DNA of 64,000 nt, taken from contig CM045735.1 of NCBI GenBank assembly GCA_024760905.1, positions 26,037,249-26,101,248 of the forward strand, written 5' to 3'. Origin of the DNA: Plotosus lineatus. Its lineage: Eukaryota; Chordata; Actinopteri; Siluriformes; Plotosidae. Both the position numbers and the translations under genes were made by a program. Of this stretch, positions 1-8,440 are shown piece after piece. A model generated the notes under the pieces. That model did not search any database, was not told where the DNA came from, and saw nothing but the letters and a program-made list of their open reading frames with translations. Every line of letters begins with the position of its first letter. The stretch's first letter is position 1.

Positions 1-5
1 AAAGG

Positions 6-955
6 ATGCATAATCCAGGCTCAGACAGTTACATAGTGGGGACGACAACTACAGGCAGGTTAGGGCTAGGATGTGTAACCAGAGCAAGCTGGAGGGCAGC
101 ATCAAATGCAGAGAAGAGGAAGACGGTCGAGAGTGAGGTTTGGTCCACAGAGGAAGAGAGAAGACAAGCGGCAGCCGTTTTGATAAAAAAAAAACAAAAC
201 AGGGCAGTTGGTTGAAATGTGAAGGGATCAAGCCAAGGAGGGTGTCTTGGAGCGACATGTGGAAGATGGACTACTAGAGAATTGGATTTCTCCTACGCTG
301 TTTATGACGTACTGCCTACACCAGTCAACCTCAGAACCTTGAAGCTCACTGAAGACCCTACCTGCAAGTTATGTGGGAGGCCAGCAAACCTGGAATACGT
401 TCTAGCTTCTTGCAGAGGGCCACTGACGGACAGAAGATATCGATGGCGACATGATAAGATCCTCGGCAAGATTGCGGCCGGCCTAGATGTGGCATGGAGG
501 AAGAAGCCAACAGCTCAGACAAAGCTGACTTATCAACTTTGTCAGAGAGGGGGGAGCAGCACCCGCTAATAAGAGGTCTAGAGACACTGGTCTTCTGGCG
601 TCAGCAGGAGACTAGGAACTGCAGGTAGATCTAAAGAAGCGGCTGAGATTCCCACCAGAAGTCGTTACCACTACTTTGCGTCCCAACGTGCTGTTGCTGT
701 CAAGAGCCACTAAAAAGATAGTGCTTATTGAACTGACAGTGCCATGGGAGGAAAGAATGTAAGAGGAAAACGAGAGAATGAAGGCCAAATATGAACCGTT
801 ATTGGATGAGTGTCGACAGAGAGGATGGAAGACCTGAACTCCCTGTCGAGGTTGGCAGTCGGGGCTTTGCCGGGCAGTCACTCTGGAGAGCCTTCGGAGT
901 ACTTGGCATCACAGGCATGACAAGGAAACGGGCGATAACCCATGGCAAAGAAACT
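6..955 (+). pseudogene. Degraded LINE C-terminus: zinc knuckle plus endonuclease-like segment
   Basis: Broken open frames across this stretch read as the C-terminal part of a retrotransposon protein. Near 350-410 there is a cysteine motif starting CKLC and ending in ASC, in the context expected of a CCHC knuckle, but the expected histidine is replaced by tyrosine (LEYVLASC). Further on (about 640-765) the reading is RFPPEVVTTTLRP, then IELTVPWEE, followed by a charged helix-like stretch with RQRGW. This order (knuckle, then RP...ELT) resembles LINEs with a restriction-like endonuclease such as the R2/Hero/NeSL groups. That assignment is from memory of the family pattern. Several frameshifts and stops (for example near 568 and 763) make it non-functional. 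The reverse transcriptase part would lie upstream of the window. Confidence 0.55.
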
Positions 956-1005
956 CAGGATAGGAGTTGAGCATGTTTGGGTCTAAATGTCCGTAAGTAC
1001 TACAC

Positions 1006-1180
1006 TCTCATAGCTGTAATATGGCCATCCGCTCATAGACAAGCATAGTGCAAAAAATAAACAACCAAAACAACAAAACAAAAATTAAAACAAACGAAGA
1101 AACAATTTGACTCCGAGAACTACGCAATGTCACCCTCAAGGGAGCGCTATCTTGGATATCATTGGCTGGAATACCTGTCC
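1006..1180 (-). repeat. Unclassified interspersed repeat, inverted partner of 2775-2950
   Basis: The reverse complement of this stretch matches 2775-2950 through a shared core (GAGTCAAATTGTTTCTT, then a T-rich stretch, then TTTTGCACTATGCT). The two arms face each other about 1.6 kb apart, and the spacer holds a hAT element, a SINE fragment and a pogo-like copy. No coding content or terminal repeat was recognised. They may be two independent copies of one repeat or the arms of an old inverted duplication. Confidence 0.6.
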
Positions 1181-1302
1181 ACAGGTGCAAGAACTTGCTT
1201 GACTCCACACAAATGTACAACAGTTCTAAGAAACAGTTGTTACACAATTAAATATTGTGATTCAAAGGCAAACAAAATCTTAAAACATTTTTCAGCTTAT
1301 AC

Positions 1303-1927
1303 CAGTGCTTCTCAATTATTTTCTGTTACGCCCCCCCTAGCAAGAAGAAAACAATTCGCGCCCCCCCCACCACCCACTTTCCGCCGCAACTATAAATTAT
1401 AACTTTTTTCTATAATATAGTTACAGGTATATCTCTTCATTATATCGTATCCTTGTTAACATATCAAGTGGCGCCTTAATTTATTTGGCTTCATGCTGTC
1501 CGCTGCCAGCATTTTTAGACACAGCAAACATACCGGTCTTTGCTCGCCTCCCACTGTAGTCACGGTGAAGCCAAGCGCTACATATGCGTCATCATATTTG
1601 CGCGTCTTTGCTTTCGGGTGACTTTCTTTTGACTCGATATCTACGTTTCTCACCGCCTTTCTTTTCATCCCTGTTAAAATTTCTTCATGTTGTGAGGGTG
1701 TGTACTGCACTACACATCGCCAGCTCGTAGTAAAACATACCTACACCGTAGAGTTAATACTCGCTGCGCACAATGGGCAATGAGGGCGCCACTGCCAACT
1801 ACTGGAGTGGATGTGCAATTACACTTTCTTGTAGTACGGCGGAAAAAAAGCATGTTCTCCTGGGTCACACGCGCCCCCCTCAGCATCCCATCCTGGGGGG
1901 GCGCGCCCCACTATTTGAGAAGCACTG
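1303..1927 (-). mobile_element. Non-autonomous hAT element with 8-bp target duplication
   Basis: The element is 625 bp with exact 13-bp inverted ends (CAGTGCTTCTCAA at 1303-1315, reverse complement at 1915-1927), and C-rich subterminal runs follow on both sides. It is flanked by a perfect 8-bp duplication GCTTATAC (1295-1302 and 1928-1935), the length made by hAT transposases. The start of the inverted repeat resembles Charlie-like hAT ends. Inside is only the N-terminal BED zinc-finger region of a transposase, so this is an internally deleted copy that would need a transposase from elsewhere. Confidence 0.92.
1456..1710 (-). pseudogene. hAT transposase N-terminus (BED zinc finger), truncated
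   Basis: An 84-codon frame begins with ATG at 1710. It has a basic stretch (MKRKAVRNVD) and then a BED-type zinc-finger core: an aromatic/glycine strand (ALGFTVTTVGG), the cysteine pair CLLC, and MKPNKLRRHL, in the order seen in ZBED/hAT transposases where the finger binds the element ends. The frame stops shortly after the finger; the hAT dimerisation and catalytic regions are absent. The total is far shorter than a functional transposase (about 600 residues). It sits entirely inside the 1303-1927 element, so it is a deletion remnant rather than a host ZBED gene. Confidence 0.8.
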
Positions 1928-2026
1928 GCTTATACAGTAAAAGTGTTTGTAAAGAAGAATGCAGACACTGCTATTTTTTTCCTGAGCAGTCAAATATTCA
2001 CTTTTCTTCAATTTCTTTAAAGGAAA

Positions 2027-2178
2027 AACATTCATTCATTCATTGAATTGCTAATTGACAATTAGGGTGCCGGAAAGGCTGGGGCCAGTCTCAGCCAACT
2101 CTAGACAAGGGCAGAGTGCACCCTGGACAGCTCACTAGGTCTTCGCAGGGCAGAAACACACTAACAGCGATGCAGCTT
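2027..2178 (-). mobile_element. SINE-A fragment (3' half)
   Basis: The stretch matches the 3' half of the tRNA-derived SINE seen in full at 39521-39867: (ATTC)n tail, then the AATTAGGGTGCCGG, CAGAGTGCACCCTGGACAGC and cleft-like blocks in reverse orientation. The tRNA-like head is missing. Confidence 0.75.
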
Positions 2179-2330
2179 ACAATGTAAAGTCAGAAATGGT
2201 TCTGTGTTCTAATGGAAAAACACAAATTTGATACGTTTTTATTCATGATTTGATATGAAATAGAATGTGCAGTGTTTCCAATGCATGTGTGGATGGAAAT
2301 AAAAGCTATTATAAATAAGGATTTTGAGTA

Positions 2331-2770
2331 CAGTAGGCCCTTGACTATTCGTGGTTTTGCACTCACAGTTTGAGTATTCCTGGCCTGCCAAGCAACTGAC
2401 ACGTCACTCAAATTCATCCAATGGCTATCCTCCTTCCTGTTGATTGGTTGAGATGATGCAACACCCCTTTTTCCTCATTCGCACACAAGTTGTCAATGGG
2501 CCTCTTTATGTGTGTTTTAATGACCAGTTAAGCTCAATGATGCCACTATTCAAACACTGTGCATCTTCTCTGGCCAAGCGATAGAAAACGCTGGATGTCT
2601 CTTCTGAAGAAATAAGACTTTCTCCGGAAAAAACGACAGTTTCCTCTGAACTGTTGTATTAAAGTCCTCAGTTAATGTTTAGAATGTTTGTGCGTGAGAT
2701 TTTATGTTCTGTAGCATGCTTAAAAAAATGATACCAAAAGGATAAACTTTATTACACGTCATGTCCTTTT
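2331..2770 (+). mobile_element. Pogo/Tigger-like element, 5' copy
   Basis: It begins at a TA (2329-2330) with CAGTAGGCCCTTGACTATTC, the style of end found on Tigger-like Tc1/mariner elements. The body matches the reverse complement of 11790-12290 over its whole length. Shared blocks include the TTGATTGGTTGAGATGATG region and the TCTTCTGAAGAAATAAGACT region. No second inverted end is visible; homology stops near 2770, where another repeat starts. Confidence 0.65.
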
Positions 2771-2774
2771 ACTT

Positions 2775-2950
2775 TGAACTTGGAGTGATGTCTTCAAGGT
2801 GGCACTGCCTAGAGGGCAATGTCGTGGAGTACTCAGAGTCAAATTGTTTCTTTGTTCGTTTTAATTTGTTGTTTTGTTTGTTCATGTTTTGCACTATGCT
2901 CGTCTATGACCGGTCGACCCTACTACAGCTACGAGCAGCTTCAGCTTCGG
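2775..2950 (+). repeat. Unclassified interspersed repeat, partner of 1006-1180
   Basis: This is the plus-strand counterpart of the arm at 1006-1180, sharing AGTCAAATTGTTTCTTTG and TTTTGCACTATGCTCGTC. It runs into an RTE scrap after about 3020. Short open frames here look accidental. Confidence 0.6.
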
Positions 2951-3029
2951 GCAACGAAGCACGCAACAACTCCTATCATGAGCTAACATGCTATGGTAGC
3001 TCAATGCTAGCCGCACCCCGGCGAGATAT

Positions 3030-3240
3030 ATATCTTCTTGTCCTTTCGGCTTTTCCCTTCAGGGATCGCCACAGCGAATCATCTGCCTCCATCTCACCCT
3101 ATCCTCTGCATCTTTTTCTCTTACACCAACTGCCTTCATGTCCTCCTTGACCAGATCCATGAATCGTCTGTTTGGTCTTCCTCTAGGTAGTTCAAACCTC
3201 AACATCCTACTACCAATATACTCACTATCTCTCCTCTGTA
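3030..3240 (-). pseudogene. RTE-clade LINE 3'-end fragment
   Basis: Read on the minus strand, the stretch encodes the last roughly 60 residues of the RTE reverse transcriptase (QRRDSEYIGSRMLRFELP ... RRFMDLVKEDMKAVG ... RCGDP), ending at the conserved GGCGA(T/C)CCCTGAAGGGA block. The rest of the element is missing, and its 5' side runs straight into a simple repeat. It is a short 5'-truncated LINE copy. Confidence 0.85.
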
Positions 3241-3252
3241 CTATACATACAT

Positions 3253-3283
<31 letters not shown>

Positions 3284-3291
3284 TATATATA
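3241..3291. repeat. Microsatellite (TACA)n/(CA)n/(TA)n
   Basis: About seven TACA units run into CA units and then TA units. It separates the RTE fragment from the pogo-like MITE fragment and seems to have replaced the missing end of that MITE. Confidence 0.9.
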
Positions 3292-3713
3292 TCATCGAAT
3301 TAAAAAAGAAGGAAATTAAAGAAGAATAGGGAAAAAAGTTAAGGAAAACAAGGCCAATTATGCAAAAAAAAAAAAAAAAAAAACTAAACTAAACAAACAC
3401 AAAATAAAAATACAACCCAAAACCTCCCATCAAAACTAGTTACATTTTTGTGAGGTGTTCATCTGAGTGCATGCGCTTGCATGTCTGTATGTGTGGATTA
3501 ATATATTATTTACATCTTATGCATAATGTTTTTAATGTTTAATTGGTATTATAAGCATTTATAGTCTTGAATATGTATTTACTGATATTATATACACATA
3601 CATAGATAAGTGTCAGTCAGGGATGGAGGTGGGGGGGTGATTCTACTTCCTGGAATTCTGTGGTCGCGTGGGGATCTCGTTCCCAATTCACCGGGGAAAG
3701 TGAGGGATCCCTG
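3292..3713 (-). mobile_element. Pogo-like MITE, one end missing
   Basis: The right end (AAGTGAGGGATCCCTG at 3713, followed by TA) and the internal A-rich block match the MITE at 46873-47352 in opposite orientation, including the CCCATCAAAACTAGTTACA segment at 3427-3445. The other end is replaced by the microsatellite. There is no coding capacity; a 20-A run lies at about 3366-3385. Confidence 0.65.
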
Positions 3714-4010
3714 TATGTATGCATATACGTACTAGTCCTTTTAAAAAAATTAGCATAGTGATCAAGTTCATTATTTTCTGTAATAAACATTAGATTTTCA
3801 GATATTTTAGATTCATTACACACAACTGAAGTAGTTCAAGCTTTTTATTGTTTTAATATTGATAATTTTGGCAAAAAAGTAAAGAAAAACCAAAAATCCC
3901 TCTCTCAAAAAATTCGCATATTTCTTCTGACAAATAAAAACACTTTTTTTTTTTTTTTAATACAAAAAAAAAAAAAGTCAACCTTCAAATAATTATGTTC
4001 AGTTATGCAC

Positions 4011-4952
4011 TCAGTACTTGGTCGGGAATCCTTTTGCAGAAATGACTGCTTCAATGCGGCGTGGCATGGAGGCAATCAGCCTGTGGCACTGCTGAGGTGT
4101 TATGGAGGCCCAGGATGCTTCGATAGCGGCCTTAAGCTCATCCACAGTGTTGGGTCTGGTGTTTCTCAACTTTCTCTTCATAATATCCCACAGATTCTCT
4201 ATGGGGTTCAGGTCAGGAGAGCTGTCAGGCCAATTGAGCACAGTAATATCATGGTCAGTAAACCTTTAACCAGTTGTTTTGGCACTGTGAGCAGGTGCCA
4301 GGTTGTGCTGAAAAATGAAAATCTTCATCTCCATAAAGCTTTTCAGCAGATGGAAGCATGAAGTGCGAAATCTGATAGCTAGCTGCCTTGACCCTGCCCT
4401 TGATAAAACACAGTGGACCAGCAGCTGACATGGCACCCCAGACCATCACTGACTGTGGGTACTTGACACTGGCCTTCAGGCATTTTGGCATTTCCTTCTC
4501 CCCAGTCTTTCTCCAGACTCTGGCACCTTGATTTCCGAATGACATGCAAAATTTGCGTTCATCTGAAAAAAGTACTTTGGACCACTGAGCAACAGTCCAG
4601 TGCTGCTTCTCTGTGGCCCAGGTTAGGCGCTTCTGCCGCCGTTTCTGGTTCAAAAGTGGCTTGACCTGGTGAATGCGGCACCTGTAGCCCAGTCCGCTGC
4701 TTCCACAGGTCCCCCAAGGTCTGGAATCGGCCCTTCTCCACAATCTTCCTCAGGGTCCGGTCACCTCTTCTGGTTGTGCAGTGTTTTCTGCCACACTTTT
4801 TCCTTCCCACAGACGTCCCACTGAGGTGTCTTGATACAGCACTCTGGGAACAGCCTATTCGCTCAGGAGATTTCTTTCTGTGTCTTACCCTCTTGCTTGA
4901 GGGTGTCAATGATGGCCTTCTGGACAGCAGTCAGGTCGGCAGGCTTACCCAT
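4011..4952 (-). pseudogene. Tc1-like transposase, inactivated
   Basis: The enzyme would cut and paste its own element through a DDE catalytic core. Reading starts at MGKPADLTAVQKAIIDTLKQ (ATG at 4952) with a helix-turn-helix region containing IGCSQSAVSRHLSG. The catalytic blocks survive: VLFSDERKF (second Asp region) and SPDLNPIENLWDIMK (Asp and Glu). A stop falls at about codon 30. Near 4694 a segment between the two DNA-binding subdomains appears to be missing, judged against the usual fish Tc1 layout, and frames change near 4740 and 4255. The C-terminus runs out at 4011. It can only be a fossil or a transposase-binding substrate. Confidence 0.93.
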
Positions 4953-5136
4953 GATTGCGGTTTTGAGTAATGAACCAGGCTGGGAGTTTTGAAAAGCCTC
5001 AGGAATCTTTTGCAGGTGTTCGGAGTTCATTCGCTGATTCAGATGATTAGGTTAATAACTCATTTAGAGTACCTTTTCATGATATGCTAATTTTTTGAGA
5101 TAGGAATTTTGGGTTTTCATGAGCTGTATGCCAAAA

Positions 5137-8100
5137 ATGCAGCCATGAGGCGGGGGGGGCACTAACCAGTGTCTCTCCCCCTTATGCCGGTCCCAAGCCC
5201 GGATAAATGCAGAGGGTTGCGACAGGAAGGGCATCCGGCGTAAAACTTCTGCCACATTTAAAAAAATGCAAATGATCAAAACAAAATTCATACCGGATCG
5301 GTCGAGGCCCGGTTAACAACGACGCCATCAGTGCTGTCAACCAACAGGGTGCTGATGGAAATTGGACTACTGTTGGTCGAAGACGTCAAGAAGGAGAGGC
5401 GGAGGCGGTCCGTAGGCAGAGAGAGAAGAGGAAATGCGTTGAGCCTCGGACTGAGAGTAGGGACTTTGAATGTTGGAACTATGCAAGGAAAAGATAGGAG
5501 CTGGCTGACATGATGCAGAGGAGGAAGGTGGACATACTGTGTGTTCAGGAGACAAGGTGGAAAGGTAGAAAGGCTAAAAGCTTAGGAGCAGGGTTTAAAC
5601 TGTTTTATAATGGTGTGGATGGGAAGAGAAATGGAGTAGGAGTCATCTTGAAGGAGGGGTTTGTCAGAATGTTCTAGAAGTGAAAAGAGTGTCAGACAGA
5701 GTGATGAGTCTCAAGTTAGAAATTGAAGGCGTGATAGTCAATGTTGTTAGTGCTTATGCCCCACAGGCAGGATGTAAGCTAGAAGAGAAGGAGAGATTCT
5801 GGAGTGAGTTAGATGAAGTGATGCAGAGTACCCCAGAGGTGAAAGAGTGGTCATTGAGCAGACTTCAATGGACATGTTGGTGCAGGCAACAGAGGGGACG
5901 AGGAAGTGATGGGCAGGTTTGGTATCCAGGACAGGAACACAGAAGGACAGATGTTGATCGACATTTTGGCAAAAAGGATGGAAATGGCTGTGGTGAATAC
6001 TTTCTTCCAGAAGAAACAGAAGCATAGGGTGACTTATGAAAGCGGAGGTAAGAGCACACAGGTAGACTACATCTTGTGTAGGCGATGTAATTTGAAGGAA
6101 GTCAGTGACTGCAAAGTAGTAGTGGGTGAGAGTGTTGCCAAACAGCATAGGATGGTGGTGTGCAGGATGACACTGATGGTGAGAAAGGTGAAAAAGGCAA
6201 AGGTAGAGCAGAAGACAAAGTGGTGGAAGCTGAAAAGGAAGAGGTCGTGTTGTCTTCAAGGAGGAGTTGGAAACAGGCTTTGGGTAGTCAGGAAGTGCCC
6301 AGAGGACTGGACAACCACAGCCAATGTGATCAGGAGACCGGTAGGAGAGTATTTGTGTGTCCTCTGGAAGGAAAGTAGATAAGGAAACTTGGTGGTGGAA
6401 TGAGGAAGTGCAGGAGTGTGTACAAAAGAAGAGGTTAGCCAAGAAGAAGTGGGACATTGAGAGGACCGAAGAGAGTAAACAGGAGTACAGGGAGACACAG
6501 CGTAAGGCGAAGGTAGCAGTGTCAAAGGCCAAACAGAGGGCGATGATGACTTGTATGATAGGTTGAACAGTAAGGAGGGAGAAATGATCTATACAGGTTA
6601 GCACAGCAGAGAAATAGAGATGGGAAAGACGTGCAGCAAGTTAGAGTGATAAAGGACAGAGAGGGAAATGTATTGACTGATGACAGAAGTGTGCTGGAAG
6701 ATGGAAAGAGTACTTTGAAGAGCTGATGAATGAGGAAAATGAGAGAGAAAAAGAGTAGAAGGGTGACCGTTGAGGAGCAGGAAGTAGCAAAGATTAGTAA
6801 GGGAGAAGTGAGGAGGGCATTGAAGAGGATGAAGAGTGGAAAGGCAGTTGGTCTCTGATGACATACCAGTTGAGGTATGGAAGTGTCTAGGGAGGTAGCA
6901 GTAGATTTTCTGACAAGAATATTCAACAAGGTCTTAGAAAGTGAGCAGATGCCAGAGGAATGGAGGAGAAGTGTGCTTGTGCCTATTTTTAAGAACAAGG
7001 GCGATGTACAGAGTTGTGGCAACTACAGAGGGATAAAGTTGATGAGCCATACAATGAAGCTATGGGAAAGAATAGTGGAAGCAAGACTAAGGGCAGAGGT
7101 CAGCATTTGTGAACAACAGTTTGGTTTCATGCCAAGAAAGAGCACCACAGATGCAGTGTTTGCTTTGAGGATGTTAATAGAGAAGTACAGAGAAGGGCAG
7201 AAGGAGCTGCATTGTGCCTTTGTGGATCTGGAGAAAGCATATGACAGGGTGCCGAGAGAAGAACTGTGGTATTGTATGAGGAAGTCTGGAGTGACAGAGA
7301 AGTATGTTAGAGTGGTGCAGGACATGTATGATAGATGTAAGACAGTGGTGAGGTGTGCTGTCGGTGTGACAGAAGAGTTCAAGGTGGAGGTGGGACTACA
7401 TCAAGGGTCAGCTCTCAGCCCTTCTTGTTTGCTATGGTGATGGACAGGCTAACAGATGAGGTTAGACAAGAATCTCCATGGACTATGATGTTTGCAGATG
7501 ACATTGTGATCTGTAGTGAGAGCAGAGACCAAGTAGAGGAAAATCTAGAGAGGTGGAGGTATGTCTGGAAAGGAGGGGATTGAAGGTTGGGTCTTAGTAA
7601 GACAGAATACATGTGTGTGAACGACAAGGACCCAAGAGGAACTTTGAGGTTACAGGGGGCAGAGATAAAGAAGGTGGAGGATTTTAAGTACTTAGGCTCA
7701 ACAATCCAGAGCAATGGAGAGTGTGGAAAAGAGGTGTGAAGAAGCGCTGCAGGCAGGTTGAATGGATGGAGAAAAGTGTCCGTGTGATGTGTGATAGGAG
7801 AGTATCGGCAAGAATGAAGGGAAAAGTGTACAAGACGGTGATGAGGCCAGCAATGTTGTATGGTTTAGAGACAGTGGCCCTGGGGAAAAGACAGGAGTCA
7901 GAGTTGGAGGTAGCAGAGATGAAAATGTTGAGGTTCTCTTTGGGAGTAACGAGGATGGATAGGATCAGAAATGAGTACATCAGAGGGACAGCACATGTTA
8001 GATGTTTTGGAGACAAAGTCAGAGAGGCTAGATTGAGATGGTTTGGACATGTACAGAGGAGGGATAGTGAGTATATTGGTCGTAGGATGCTGAGGTTGGA

Positions 8101-8273
8101 ACTACCAGGCAAAAGGCCCAGAGGAAGACCAAAGAGAAGATTTATGGATGCAGTGAAGGCGGACATGAAGGTCGTTGGAGTAAGAGTAGAAGATGCAGAG
8201 GATAGGGAGAGATGGAGGCAGATCATTTGCTGTGGCGACCCCTGAAGGGAACAGCCGAAAGGAAAAGAAGAAG
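5137..8273 (+). mobile_element. RTE-1: RTE-clade LINE, near full length
   Basis: The 3.14-kb copy begins with a GC-rich leader (GTCTCTCCCCCTTATGCCGG block) and ends with the RTE 3' block followed by AAAAGAAGAAG. An exact 18-bp duplication, ATGAGCTGTATGCCAAAA, flanks it (5119-5136 and 8274-8291), so the limits are firm and the insertion went into Tc1 DNA. It is essentially full length, unusual for LINEs that mostly truncate at the 5' end. Its subtype is shared with the flanks of RTE-6. Confidence 0.93.
5331..8245 (+). pseudogene. RTE endonuclease-reverse transcriptase ORF, frameshifted
   Basis: The single RTE polyprotein order is kept. An APE-type endonuclease spans about 5455-6200: GTLNVGTM, then QETRWKG, the STQVDYILCRR block and the Asp/His region AKQHRMVVCRM. 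A basic linker follows, then a reverse transcriptase from about 6880 to 7590 with [15 protein letters not shown] (catalytic Asp), HQGSALSP and MFADDIVIC (FADD box). The C-terminal domain ends in ICCGDP at 8245. Similar proteins are often labelled craniofacial development protein 2-like in fish annotations. At least six frame changes or stops (for example near 5513, 6027, 6566, 7440 and 7583) abolish coding. Confidence 0.92.
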
Positions 8274-8440
8274 ATGAGCTGTATGCCAAAATCATCAGTA
8301 TTAAAACAATAAAAGACCTGAAATATTTCAGTTGGTGTGCATCGAATCTAAAATATATGAAAGTTTAATTTGTATCAGTACATTCCAGAAAATAATGAAC
8401 TTTATCACAATATGCTAATTTTTTGAGAAGGACCAGTATA

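Larger units (their letters stand above)
3732..8436 (-). mobile_element. Tc1-like transposon interrupted by RTE-1
   Basis: The outer ends are CTAGTCCTTTTAAAAAAATT at 3732 and its imperfect inverse ending GAGAAGGACCAG at 8436, flanked by TA at 3730-3731 and 8437-8438, the Tc1/mariner target. The transposase lies on the minus strand between long, about 200-bp, inverted repeats. RTE-1 (5137-8273) is inserted in the right inverted repeat; without it the element is about 1.55 kb, normal for fish Tc1 elements. The transposase is inactivated, so the copy is dead. Confidence 0.93.

Noticed and set aside
3241..3295. Coding frames across the TACA/CA microsatellite
   Set aside because: They are repeat-driven residues (Tyr/Val/Cys/Thr/His runs) without biological meaning.
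5747..6604. A 285-codon minus-strand frame, and many similar long frames opposite RTE copies
   Set aside because: These are antisense shadows of RTE coding sequence; the plus strand carries the endonuclease and linker motifs.
5331..8245. Host craniofacial development protein 2-like gene
   Set aside because: The label is commonly given to the RTE endonuclease; here it is part of a LINE with a target duplication and several identical-type copies.
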